The translations under genes and the position numbers were made by a program. The notes under the pieces were generated by a model, which worked only from the letters and a program-made list of their open reading frames with translations, did not search any database and had not been told where the DNA came from. A stretch of 64,000 nucleotides of DNA. Origin: Candidatus Fermentibacterota bacterium. GTDB lineage: Bacteria; JAFGKV01. Position 1 is the stretch's first letter, and each line of letters begins with the position of its first letter. The stretch is from positions 5,127 to 69,126 of the forward strand of contig JAFGKV010000096.1 in the NCBI GenBank assembly GCA_016928395.1, written 5' to 3'. Of the stretch, positions 54,746 to 63,709 are shown in pieces.

Positions 54746-55007
54746 CAAGGAGTGCGGAGTGCGAGGCTGAATGATTTCCCGCTCCGCCACTACGCGCAGG
54801 GCTGGATGCTGTCTGTACTGGGGGTATGTGCTGAGAAGTGGTGCGCGGGAACCCACCAGCGAAATCGGATTCGACATGAGCCTCGCCTAGGAGCGGGACC
54901 ATTGACGCCGAAAGGCCAATGGCTTTGCGGAAGCGGACAAAGGGAAGCGTTCTGTCGGTGACAGGCCGACTGCCGGTGTCGGCATCGATGGGGAAATGAG
55001 GAGCCGG
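54746..55007. other. intergenic stretch with short heptamer repeat
   Basis: 262 bases. Two heptamers at 54747-54760 follow the kinase stop. The remainder has a few small GC stems (for example around 54953-54982) but no gene and no recognisable riboswitch. Confidence 0.5.
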
Positions 55008-57662
55008 ATGAGACTCAAGACGAAGCTGCTCGTCCTTTTGAGCTCGACAGCGGCCTTCATCGTCCTCGCCTTTGGTGGGATCATCTACACAAGGCTCCGG
55101 CATGAGCGGCTGACGCTGGTCCAGGAGAGCATCTCCCAGCAAGCGCGGGACTTCGGCTTCTCCTTGAAGAGCTTCTTCACCGAGGTGGAAGGCAACGTCA
55201 GTGCCTTGGCGGACAATGAGTTGGTCCGTTCGAGGGATGACAGTCGATTCACCAGCTTCCTGCACGCCGACGAGGACGGCTTCGAGTACAACTACACCGA
55301 GCAGGAGAGGAAGATCATCCAGATCTTCAACACCCACCGGCTCACGCACCGGTACGTGAACTCGGTCTACATGGGGAGAGAGAGCGGAGCCTTCGTCCGT
55401 TCCCACCCTCGAGAACGTCCTACCCGCTACGACCCCCGGGAACGGCCCTGGTACATCCTGGCCAAGGCCACACCTGGGGAAGTGATGAAGACCGACGCCT
55501 ACCCCTCGCTAACCACCCGAGACGTCAACATCGGCGTAGTCAAGGCCTTGGTGGACGAAAGTGGGACGGTGTTCGGGGTGGTGGGCATTGACGTCACGCT
55601 TGTCAACCTGACGGACTATATGCACAGCTTCAAGATCCGCCCCGCCGGGACGGTCTTCCTGGTGGACCAGAATGGCGTGGTCCTTGCCAGCCAGGCACAC
55701 GGGCTGCAGGGGAAGAAGATCGAGCAATATTCCCCGGCGCTCGCATCCGTACTGAGGAGACGCGACGCGGGAGTCGCATCCCTGAACATCCGGGGACAGA
55801 AGACGCTCCTTTTCTGCCAGAGCGTCACTGAACAGGATTGGAGGCTGTCCGTCCTCGTCCCCGTGGCTGACATCGAGCGACAGATCCGTGGCCCCATTCT
55901 CTGGACGGTTCTCAGCCTCTCCGCCGGCCTGGTGCTGCTGAGCATCCTCACCCTCTCCGGCCTCCATCTCTTCGTCATCCACCCCCTCAAGAGGCTCACC
56001 AGGGAGACCGACGCTATCGGCCGCACCGCGGATCTGGACCGACGGGTTGAGATTCGCTCCCGGGACGAAATCGGCGATCTGGCGGACTCCTTCAACGAGA
56101 TGGTCGGCACCCTGAGACAATCCAAAACCTTGCTCCAGGAGAGCGAGCAGCGCTACCGGCACCTCTTCGAACGCAACCCGGCGCCGATGCTGATCTACGA
56201 GCGCGAGTCGCTGCAGATACTGGCCATGAACGAAGCCTTCCTGCGCCACTACGGCTACGCCGAGCGGGAAGCCCTGTTCCTTCACCTCCCGGATCTCTTC
56301 CCCGAGGCGGAGCGGGACCAAATCGTAGCCTTGGTCCCCCGCCTCAGCGGCTACGCTGACGTCGGCGAGTGGCACCACCGTCGCAAGGATGGTGCGCTCA
56401 TCACGGTAGTGGCCAGCTCGCACGACATCCCCTATCAGGGGCGGATGGCCCGGATCGCGGTCATCACCGATATCACCGAACGCAAACAGGCCGAGGACGC
56501 GCTACGCGTCTCCGAGCAGAAGTTTATGAAGGCCTTCCACGCCACACCCGACGCGATCGTGATCAGCCGGGTCTCCGACGGTGTGCTGCTGGACGTCAAC
56601 GAGGTCTTCCTCCGGTACACCGGACACACGCGCGAAGGGGTACGACAGCGGTCCGCGGTCGATTTGGGCCTTTGGGCCAACGCTGGCGATCGGGAGCGGT
56701 ACATCTCGGCCGTGCGGGCCGAGGGTCGCGTCCGGGACATGGAGGCGGCTTTCGTCACCACATCCGGAACGGTGCTCGACGGCCTCGTGTCCGGAGAGGG
56801 CATTGAGGTGGACGGGGAAGCCTGCCTGCTGACCATCATTCGCGACATCACGGAGCGCAAACGCATCGAAGCCGAGCTGGAGCGGCATCGGTTGCACCTC
56901 GAGGAACTCGTCGCGTCGCGCACAGCCGAACTGGCGGCCGCCAAGGAGCGCGCTGAATCCGCCGACCGCGTGAAGTCCGCCTTTCTGGCGACCATGTCGC
57001 ATGAATTGCGCACGCCGCTCAACTCAATCATCGGGTTCACCGGCCTCTTGTTGCAGGGCTTGGCGGGGCCGTTGAACGCCGAGCAGAGCAAGCAGCTCCA
57101 CATGGTCAAAGACAGCGGGCGACACCTGTTGGCCCTCATAAACGACGTGCTAGACATCTCGAAGATCGAGGCCGGTCAGATCGAAGTCGCAAGCGCGCCG
57201 TTTGACCTGCCGGAGTCCATTCACAAGGTCGTGCGAACCGTCACCCCCCTCGCCGATAGGAAGGGTCTGCAGTTGATCGTTCGGATCGCGCCCGAGGTGA
57301 GCCGGGTCACCAGCGATCGCCGTCGCGTCGAACAGATCCTCCTGAACCTGTTGAGCAACGCGATCAAGTTCACCGAGCAAGGCCACGTCACGCTCACTGT
57401 GGAGACTCTACCGGACGCAGTCCGCATCGCCGTTGCGGATACGGGCATCGGCATCAAGGCGGAGGATCTCGACAAGCTGTTCGAGCCGTTCCGCCAGCTT
57501 GACACCGGCCTGACGCGCCAACACGAAGGGACTGGGCTGGGGTTGACCATCTGCAAGCGCCTGATCGAGCGGTTAGGCGGGGAGGTTCACGTTGAGAGCG
57601 AATGGGGCAAGGGCAGCACGTTCCGTTTCACGCTGCCGATCCACCCAGAGAGGGGACCATGA
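55008..57662 (+). CDS. dCache-HAMP-PAS-PAS histidine kinase
   Basis: TM1 is at about 8-30. A double-Cache periplasmic domain (35-285) has YDPRERPWYILAKA and FGVVGIDVTL, both typical. TM2 is at 290-315. HAMP (320-370) ends in RSRDEIGDLADSFNEM. PAS domains are at 380-495 and 500-620. HisKA has H665 in MSHELRTPLNSIIGF, with a canonical HATPase (NLLSNAIKFTEQG, GTGLGLTICKR). The kinase half is very close to that of the SBP kinase at 32755. ATG 55008 is chosen for GAGGAG 4 nt upstream; ATG 54996 is the alternative. It overlaps the next receiver by ATGA. Confidence 0.93.
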   Translation: MRLKTKLLVLLSSTAAFIVLAFGGIIYTRLRHERLTLVQESISQQARDFGFSLKSFFTEVEGNVSALADNELVRSRDDSRFTSFLHADEDGFEYNYTEQERKIIQIFNTHRLTHRYVNSVYMGRESGAFVRSHPRERPTRYDPRERPWYILAKATPGEVMKTDAYPSLTTRDVNIGVVKALVDESGTVFGVVGIDVTLVNLTDYMHSFKIRPAGTVFLVDQNGVVLASQAHGLQGKKIEQYSPALASVLRRRDAGVASLNIRGQKTLLFCQSVTEQDWRLSVLVPVADIERQIRGPILWTVLSLSAGLVLLSILTLSGLHLFVIHPLKRLTRETDAIGRTADLDRRVEIRSRDEIGDLADSFNEMVGTLRQSKTLLQESEQRYRHLFERNPAPMLIYERESLQILAMNEAFLRHYGYAEREALFLHLPDLFPEAERDQIVALVPRLSGYADVGEWHHRRKDGALITVVASSHDIPYQGRMARIAVITDITERKQAEDALRVSEQKFMKAFHATPDAIVISRVSDGVLLDVNEVFLRYTGHTREGVRQRSAVDLGLWANAGDRERYISAVRAEGRVRDMEAAFVTTSGTVLDGLVSGEGIEVDGEACLLTIIRDITERKRIEAELERHRLHLEELVASRTAELAAAKERAESADRVKSAFLATMSHELRTPLNSIIGFTGLLLQGLAGPLNAEQSKQLHMVKDSGRHLLALINDVLDISKIEAGQIEVASAPFDLPESIHKVVRTVTPLADRKGLQLIVRIAPEVSRVTSDRRRVEQILLNLLSNAIKFTEQGHVTLTVETLPDAVRIAVADTGIGIKAEDLDKLFEPFRQLDTGLTRQHEGTGLGLTICKRLIERLGGEVHVESEWGKGSTFRFTLPIHPERGP

Positions 57663-58054
57663 AACACACTATTCTCCTCATCGAAGACAATGAGCAGAAC
57701 CTCTACCTTGCTACGTTCCTTCTGGAACAGAATGGTTTCGATGTGATCCCGGCCCGAACCGGACCTGAGGGAATCGAACTGGCCGGCCGGATCGTGCCCG
57801 ACCTTGTTATTCTCGATATCCAATTGCCCCAGATGGACGGCTACGCAGTGGCGCGAGCCTTGAGACAGAACCCGACTCTGAAGGACGTGCCCATTGTGGC
57901 AGTCACCTCCCACGCGATGGTGGGCGACCGGGAGCGAACGCTGGAGGCTGGATGCAACGGTTACATCGAGAAACCCATTGACCCCGATACGTTCAGGAGC
58001 CAGATCGAAGAGCATCTGAAGACCCGACCGACGAGTGGAGGGACTGAACCATGA
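57659..58054 (+). CDS. stand-alone response regulator, DivK-like
   Basis: A single receiver, 131 aa: TILLIEDNEQNLYLATFLLE, LVILDIQLPQMDGYAV and GYIEKPIDP. It is coupled by ATGA overlaps to the kinase before and the hybrid kinase after it. It is the counterpart of the receiver at 34476 in the duplicated module and has no output domain. Confidence 0.93.
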   Translation: MKHTILLIEDNEQNLYLATFLLEQNGFDVIPARTGPEGIELAGRIVPDLVILDIQLPQMDGYAVARALRQNPTLKDVPIVAVTSHAMVGDRERTLEAGCNGYIEKPIDPDTFRSQIEEHLKTRPTSGGTEP

Positions 58055-60918
58055 CCATCCTCATCGTGGACGACAATGAGCAGAACCTCTATCAACTCCA
58101 AGTGCTTCTGGGCGGTAATGGGTATGAAGTCGTGGCCGCCCCCAATGGCGCGGAGGCGCTGGCCAAGGGCCGGCAGAATCCGCCGGACCTCATCATCAGC
58201 GACATCTTGATGCCGGTGATGGACGGGTTCGCCCTCTGTCGGAAGTGGAACCAAGACGAGCGTCTGCGGTCAGTCCCCTTCATCTTCTACACTGCCACCT
58301 ACACGGACGGGCGGGACCGTGAGTTCGCACTCGGCCTTGGGGCTGCGCGGTTCATCGTCAAACCGGTGGAGCCGGAGGTCTTCATACAGACGATTCAGGA
58401 AGTCATCCAGCAGGTTCAGCATCCTGCCTCCGGGGCGACCCGCGAGCGGATCGAGGCGCCTCCGGGCGATGAAGCCGGGTACTTGAAGCAGTACAACGCG
58501 ACGCTGATCAGGAAGCTGGAAGCGAAGATGCAGCAACTGGAGCAGACTAACCGCGAATTGGAGCTGAGCCTTGCGGACCACAGGCATATGGAGCACGATC
58601 TGGAGGCGTCCGAAACGCGGTACCGTCGCCTGTTCGAAGCCGCCAAGGACGGCATCCTGATCCTCGATGCGGACACGGGAATGATCGTTGACGTCAATCC
58701 GTTCCTGGTGGAGTTGGTGGGGTGTTCGCGCAACGAGTTCCTTGGTAGGCACCTCTGGGAGATCGGCCTGTTCCGAAACATTGTAGCCTCCAAGGCTTCG
58801 TTCGCCGAATTGCAGGACAAGGGATACGTCCGTCATGAGGATCTCCCGCTTGCGACCCGTGACGGGCGGGAGATCGATGTCGAGTTCGTCAGCAATGTGT
58901 ACCGTGTCGACAACCAGAGGGTGATCCAGTGCAATGTCCGTGACATCACTGAGCGAAGGCAGGCGGAGAAGGCCTTGCGCCAGAGCGAGGATCTCCTGAA
59001 TGAAGTCGGGCGCATTGCGAAGATCGGCGGGTGGAAGATGGATCTGATCACCCGCAAGGCCGCCTGGACGCGAGGCACGTACGACATCGTTGAGATCGAG
59101 CCCGGCCAGCCCATCCCGGGCCCGGACGAGCACGTGGACTACTACCTCCCGGAATACCGGCCCATGATCGCCGAGGCGATGCGGGCGTTGATCGAAGACG
59201 ACAAACCCCTGGATTTCGAGGCCCAACTCCGCACCGCCAAGGGGAACATCAAGTGGTGCCGTGCCCAGGCGAGGGCTCTCCGTGAAGGGGAAACGACGGT
59301 TGAGGTCCGCGGCACCTTCCAGGACATCACCGCGCGCAAGCAGGCGGAGGAGGCGTTGCGTGCGAGCGAGGCTCAGCTTTCTAACGCACTGCAAATAGCA
59401 CGCGCCGGTCACTGGGAGTACGACGTGGGCCGCGACCTCTTCACGTTCAACGACAACTTCTACCGAGTCTTCCGCACCGCCGCCTCGGAGGTGGGTGGCT
59501 ACCAGATGTCCTCGGCGGACTACGCTCGACGGTTCTGTCATCCCGACGACGCAGCCATTGTGGCACAAGAGGTTCGCGCGGCCATCGAGTCTGCCGATCC
59601 GGACTACAGCCGCCAGATTGAACACCGCAGTCTTCGTGCCGACGGAGAAGTCGGTTACATCACGGTACGTTTCTTCATCGTCAAGGACCCCCAAGGGCGC
59701 ACCGTGAAGACCTACGGCGTCAACCAAGACATCACCGAGCGGAAGAAGGCGGAGGAAGAGCGAGCGAAGCTGCAGGCGCAGCTTCAGCAGGCGCAGAAAA
59801 TGGAATTCGTGGGGCGCCTGGCCGGGGGTGTCGCCCATGATTTCAACAATCAACTCCAGGTCATATTCGGGTACACGACCTTTGCGCAGAAACGGGTGGA
59901 TCCCGGCGACTTGCTGTACGGCGATCTGGAAGAGATCCGCAAAGCTGCCCAGCGGTCGGCGGACCTGACACGTCAACTGCTCGCCTTCGCCCGCAAGCAG
60001 ACCATCGCCCCGGAGGTACTGGACGTGAACGCGGCGGTGGAAAGCACTCTCAAGATGCTGCGGCGGCTCATCGGGGAGAGCATCGACCTGGCCTGGCTGC
60101 CGGGCAAGAACCTGTGGCAGGTCAAGGTTGACCCGGCGCAGATCGATCAGATCCTTGCGAACCTGTGCGTGAACGCCCGGGATGCGATCGAGGGGGTCGG
60201 CAAAGTGACGATCGAAACGGGAACCGCCCAGTTCGATGAGATCTCCTGCTCTGAACATGCCGGATGCGTGCCAGGGGAGTATGTGGTGCTGGCGGTGAGC
60301 GACAACGGCTGCGGGATGGAACCGGCCGTCCTGGAGCACCTCTTTGAGCCGTTCTTTACGACCAAGGGAGTAGGTGAGGGAACTGGATTGGGTCTGGCCA
60401 CGGTGCATGGGATCGTCACGCAAAACAAGGGATTCGTTAGCGTTCGGAGCGAGCCAGGCGAAGGCACGATCTTTCGGATCTACCTGCCGCGACACGAGGG
60501 CGAGGCGGTGGATGCCTGGAAGGAGAAGGCGAAGGAAGTGCCGAAAGGGCGAGGCGAGACTGTGCTCGTCGTGGAGGACGAACTCTCGATCTTGCGCCTG
60601 GCGAGAAGAATGCTGGAGAGCCTTGGCTACGTGGTACTGACGGCAGGGACCCCCAGCGAGGCAGCGGGGCTGGCCTCGCACCACACCGGTGAGATCCATC
60701 TGCTCATCACCGACGTGGTGATGCCTGAGATGACGGGAAGAGACTTGGCGGCACGGATCGCAGAGACGAGGCCTGAGCTGAGATGTCTCTACATGTCGGG
60801 GTACACGGCGGATGTGATCGCACCCTTTGGCCTGCTCGAGGACGGCGTGCAGTTCATGCAGAAGCCGTTCACGCTGGAGGAGTTGGCGCGGAAGGTGCGG
60901 GAAGCGCTGGAGGGGTGA
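58051..60918 (+). CDS. receiver-PASx3 hybrid histidine kinase
   Basis: The receiver (1-125) has ILIVDDNEQNLYQL and SDILMPVMDGFALC, like the gene at 34859. A coiled coil and three PAS domains (about 190-570) follow. The third is nearly the second PAS of the kinase at 26010 (ARAGHWEYDVG, FTFNDNFYR). HisKA has H596 in GGVAHDFNNQLQV, then HATPase and a C-terminal receiver with LVVEDELSILRLA and LLITDVVMPEMTG. It looks like a chimera of modules found elsewhere in the window. Heptamer repeats start immediately after its stop. Confidence 0.93.
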   Translation: MTILIVDDNEQNLYQLQVLLGGNGYEVVAAPNGAEALAKGRQNPPDLIISDILMPVMDGFALCRKWNQDERLRSVPFIFYTATYTDGRDREFALGLGAARFIVKPVEPEVFIQTIQEVIQQVQHPASGATRERIEAPPGDEAGYLKQYNATLIRKLEAKMQQLEQTNRELELSLADHRHMEHDLEASETRYRRLFEAAKDGILILDADTGMIVDVNPFLVELVGCSRNEFLGRHLWEIGLFRNIVASKASFAELQDKGYVRHEDLPLATRDGREIDVEFVSNVYRVDNQRVIQCNVRDITERRQAEKALRQSEDLLNEVGRIAKIGGWKMDLITRKAAWTRGTYDIVEIEPGQPIPGPDEHVDYYLPEYRPMIAEAMRALIEDDKPLDFEAQLRTAKGNIKWCRAQARALREGETTVEVRGTFQDITARKQAEEALRASEAQLSNALQIARAGHWEYDVGRDLFTFNDNFYRVFRTAASEVGGYQMSSADYARRFCHPDDAAIVAQEVRAAIESADPDYSRQIEHRSLRADGEVGYITVRFFIVKDPQGRTVKTYGVNQDITERKKAEEERAKLQAQLQQAQKMEFVGRLAGGVAHDFNNQLQVIFGYTTFAQKRVDPGDLLYGDLEEIRKAAQRSADLTRQLLAFARKQTIAPEVLDVNAAVESTLKMLRRLIGESIDLAWLPGKNLWQVKVDPAQIDQILANLCVNARDAIEGVGKVTIETGTAQFDEISCSEHAGCVPGEYVVLAVSDNGCGMEPAVLEHLFEPFFTTKGVGEGTGLGLATVHGIVTQNKGFVSVRSEPGEGTIFRIYLPRHEGEAVDAWKEKAKEVPKGRGETVLVVEDELSILRLARRMLESLGYVVLTAGTPSEAAGLASHHTGEIHLLITDVVMPEMTGRDLAARIAETRPELRCLYMSGYTADVIAPFGLLEDGVQFMQKPFTLEELARKVREALEG

Positions 60919-61242
60919 CGCGAAACGCGGAGCGCGGAACGCGGAACGCGGAGCGACTTCAGTCGCGATAGAGCGAAGCGGAATGGGGAAGGGCATGATC
61001 CCGCAAGGACACAGAGGCGCAGAGATGAAAAGACATCAGAATGCGGAGTGCGGAGCAGTGAGGCAGGATCGCCCGTCCCTCGAGTCCGTTCAGGGTCAAC
61101 TCTGCGCCGCCGCGGGGCAGTTCCTCGGTCTCGATCTTCGGCATGTGCGGCTGGCTTCCGCGAACGCGAACACGTGCAATTCAACTCGGCGTGGTGTGCG
61201 AACCCGGCCGCGCACCAGCCCGCGAATGGAGAGCAGACAGGA
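60919..61242. repeat. repeat-bearing intergenic stretch
   Basis: Five heptamers (60920-60954) directly follow the kinase stop. A diverged TCCCGCAAGGACACAGAG copy lies at 60999-61028 and two more heptamers at 61043-61056. From 61060 to 61242 I see no gene or RNA. Confidence 0.65.
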
Positions 61243-61935
61243 TCACACGTTGAAGCGGATGTCCAGAATGCTGTTCTCCGGAACGATGTAGTCTCGGTCA
61301 ACAAGCTTGGCGAGGCCCTTGGAGCGCGCATCCTGCATGTTGTGGGCGGTCATCATGTCCGCACAACTGACGAGTTCGGCCTTGATGAACCCCCGGGCCA
61401 GATCCGAGTGGATCCTGTCGGCACACGTGACGGCGTCCGCGCCTTTACGCACCAACCATGCATGAACCTCCTGTTTGCCGACCGTATAGAAGAACATCAT
61501 GCCCGCCTTGTCCAATGCCTCGTGGCACAGTTCGTCTGCATCCGGTGCCCGGTCGCTGGAGACCACGGTCGGCGTAAAGCTGAGCGGCCCAAGCGCCTTG
61601 ACAATGGCCCGCTCGTCTTCATCCAAGGGCAAGTCACAGATGGGCTTCAAATCCTCGAGCTGCGCCATGCATCGTGATAGGACCGCTCGTTCAGCCTCAT
61701 CCTCTGTCCGGGAGAGGCGCCCTTCGATCTTCTCCATGTCAAGAATGAGCAGGTCGAGAAGCTGTTCGTGCAGTATCGCGATGACATCTGATGATGTGTA
61801 TGCGTCCGGACGTAGCTCGAAGTAAAACGGGGACACCTTCGCCGGTCGAAACTTGTCAACGAGATCTGCGAACGTCTCGTCGTTATACTTCCTTTTCCCT
61901 TCGGGCAGGCTTAGGCCTGTGTACGCGATCTTCAT
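61243..61935 (-). CDS. YchF-like TGS/DUF933 protein lacking the GTPase domain
   Basis: The C-terminal half matches the TGS-type end of the Obg-family ATPase YchF: FFYTVGKQEVHAWLVRKGA, IHSDLARGFIKAELVS and a final strand DYIVPENSILDIRFNV. YchF is normally about 360 aa with an N-terminal G domain; here only 230 aa exist. The first residues, MKIAYTGLSLPEGKRKY, look like the first strand and a ruined P-loop (GLPNVGKST in YchF). No DxxG or NxxE motif remains. The middle (DLLILDMEKIEGRL) resembles the YchF coiled coil. It cannot hydrolyse nucleotide but may keep the ribosome- or RNA-binding role of the TGS part. Confidence 0.75.
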   Translation of the reverse strand: MKIAYTGLSLPEGKRKYNDETFADLVDKFRPAKVSPFYFELRPDAYTSSDVIAILHEQLLDLLILDMEKIEGRLSRTEDEAERAVLSRCMAQLEDLKPICDLPLDEDERAIVKALGPLSFTPTVVSSDRAPDADELCHEALDKAGMMFFYTVGKQEVHAWLVRKGADAVTCADRIHSDLARGFIKAELVSCADMMTAHNMQDARSKGLAKLVDRDYIVPENSILDIRFNV

Positions 61936-62695
61936 ATCCCACTAACTCCTCTGCTCCAACCACGTATGATCAGAGCAATCCTTTGTGCCCACGAATCAGT
62001 CTTCGCTGCAAGTCTCGTGTGAGTCATGCGCGGGTCACGCGTGCACAGACGTGCACAGCAGGACCCTTGCCTTAGGCCCCTAAGGGCGACAAGGCTCGCT
62101 GCGACGCATTCCTGATAGACCGAATTCCTCGACCCTTCGTCGGTGAGTCGTGGCCCCGGCTCGCCTTGATTGAGTACGCACGGCGGTTCGGTGCCGTCCT
62201 TGGAAGAATCCGACGAGACGGTTGGCCCGCCCTGATCCGGCCTGCGTTGGATCCGGGGCAGTTGTCTCTCTGACATGGAGACGCATCCGAAATGGCTCAA
62301 CCTCGGCGCGCACGGCCCGTGCGGCCGCATCGAGCACACTGCCAAGTCGGCATTGATGTGCAGCAGGCTGCGCAAGTAAGAGACTTCGATACGGGGGTCA
62401 AGCGGCACGCCGGCAGACTGCGCGTGGCTCAGGCCCCGACCATCCTTGACTCTCTCCGCCGGGCGAGATGAACTATGACGGTCCTCAGGGGTCATTTTCA
62501 ATCTTCGCCGGGAGTCGCCTGGCGTGAGCCCGAGTGATGGAAGGAGGAGAATCGGCAGGTCAGAGTACCGGGTGACCCCGGATGCGGGGCCGCGTGCGAG
62601 TTGACCGATGCGCGGGCGGATCTCCGCGACAAGTCGGTGCCGCGGCCTTACCTCCCCGCCCCCTTCTCCTCGCCCCTAACCTTCGCTGCCAGCCC
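61936..62695. other. 760-base stretch without a recognisable gene
   Basis: A 189-codon minus-strand frame (61932-62501) is open but has no recognisable domain, skewed composition and no ribosome site. I see no tRNA, no insertion-sequence ends and no heptamer repeats. It may contain gene debris. Confidence 0.5.
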
Positions 62696-62941
62696 TCAGT
62701 CCGGCAGATTGGCCAGCGAAATGAACTGGCCATCGCGGATTTCCTGACGGGCCTCGGCGATCTTGGCGAGGAACCGCTCGTCGCACTCCAGTCGATAATC
62801 GAACCAGTCATCTTCGTCGCGAAACGCGATGACGACGGCCGCCGGCCTCCCGTGACGAGTGATAAGCACCCTCTCGGTCTCTGCCTCCCGGATGATGCGG
62901 CAGATGTCGTTTTTTGCTTCGGTTATCGTGCAAGTCTTCAT
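62696..62941 (-). CDS. Phd/YefM-type antitoxin
   Basis: 81 aa. The N-terminus KTCTITEAKNDICRIIREAE then VLITRHGRPAAVVIA is the Phd/YefM fold that binds operator DNA, and the C-terminal part is acidic and would wrap the toxin. ATG 62941 overlaps the toxin stop by ATGA, so it is the second gene of the pair. Confidence 0.88.
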   Translation of the reverse strand: MKTCTITEAKNDICRIIREAETERVLITRHGRPAAVVIAFRDEDDWFDYRLECDERFLAKIAEARQEIRDGQFISLANLPD

Positions 62942-63237
62942 TCTGGCACTCCGTGCCGCTCAAGCCACGCTTCGACGCTGGCCTTCCTGACAAACCCGAG
63001 AACTTCGACCCGGCGAAGTGCGGGGTTCACGTCATAGAACACGCGCATATCATCCACCCGCAGGCGATACTGGGGGCGGCGGAGGGACCGCAGACGCTTG
63101 ATCCGGCTCTTGCTCTCGCGGGTCGGCTCAAGCTCGAGATGGTCGTGCATGACGCGCTTCAGAGCTGAACGCCGGCACGCATCAAGGCCCCGGAACTCCC
63201 GCTCGGCGCTTCTTGCGATGATCACATCGTATCTCAT
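62938..63237 (-). CDS. RelE/ParE-family toxin
   Basis: 99 aa. The pattern YDVIIARSAEREFRGLD, then RIKRLRSLRRPQYRLRVDDM and RVFYDVNPALRRVEVLGF is the RelE/ParE toxin fold. Basic and aromatic residues on the central strands (R-L-R-V-D-D-M-R-V-F-Y-D-V) suggest a ribosome-dependent mRNA interferase of the RelE type. It is the first gene, ahead of its antitoxin, the reverse of the usual relBE order. Confidence 0.88.
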   Translation of the reverse strand: MRYDVIIARSAEREFRGLDACRRSALKRVMHDHLELEPTRESKSRIKRLRSLRRPQYRLRVDDMRVFYDVNPALRRVEVLGFVRKASVEAWLERHGVPE

Positions 63238-63709
63238 TCTGGGAAGAACATAGCCAGAATTCCTCCGCAGCGCAAGCCATCCATCCGGTCCGAATCGCTC
63301 CCGCGCAGCGGATACGGCATCTATCGTCGAGCCTTGAGGTGGGTGCTGCCGGACCTGCGAAAGAAGGTGAATCCCGGTCGCGGAACCGAGGGTCCTGGAC
63401 TACCCCGGAGACCATGGGAGCGAGAAGAGCGCCTCAGACGTCGGTGAGGCCTCTGGATGCAACTGCACCCAGGTCTTTCGAGGTGGAGAGTACGGCCGCT
63501 GTCAGCTATCGGCTCTCAGCTATCAGGCCCGCCCAGCGCTACGAGAAACCGTTGCCGTCGTAGAGGCGACCGTCTCTGGTCGCCCGCCGGGGCGGGGTCG
63601 GCATCGCGATCGCCATCGGAGTCGCATCTCCATGCATCCAATCGGCCGCTTGTCCCCCTGTTCATTCATCCCTTCAGTGTTCCATACCCTGCTCTCGCCC
63701 CCGAGATGT
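63238..63709. other. 472-base stretch with repeats only
   Basis: Contains a direct repeat of CAGCTATC/CTCAGCTATCAG at about 63501-63525 and the REP-like element at 63557-63582. No credible gene. Confidence 0.55.
63557..63582 (-). repeat. REP-like palindromic repeat, copy 2
   Basis: The reverse complement matches 83-108 at 25 of 26 positions. This copy carries a longer stem, GCGACC/GGTCGC, around a 6-nt loop. Confidence 0.55.

Noticed and set aside
54760-55000. Possible c-di-GMP riboswitch before the dCache kinase
   Set aside because: A few stems and a GCCGAAAGGC-like loop are present, but the conserved GEMM core and tetraloop-receptor arrangement could not be traced.
58270-60996. 908-codon minus-strand open frame
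   Set aside because: Antisense shadow of the receiver-PASx3 hybrid kinase, whose motifs are complete on the plus strand.
61932-62501. 189-codon minus-strand frame as a gene or transposase remnant
   Set aside because: No domain, no ribosome site, odd composition and no insertion-sequence ends; it could be debris but I cannot show it.
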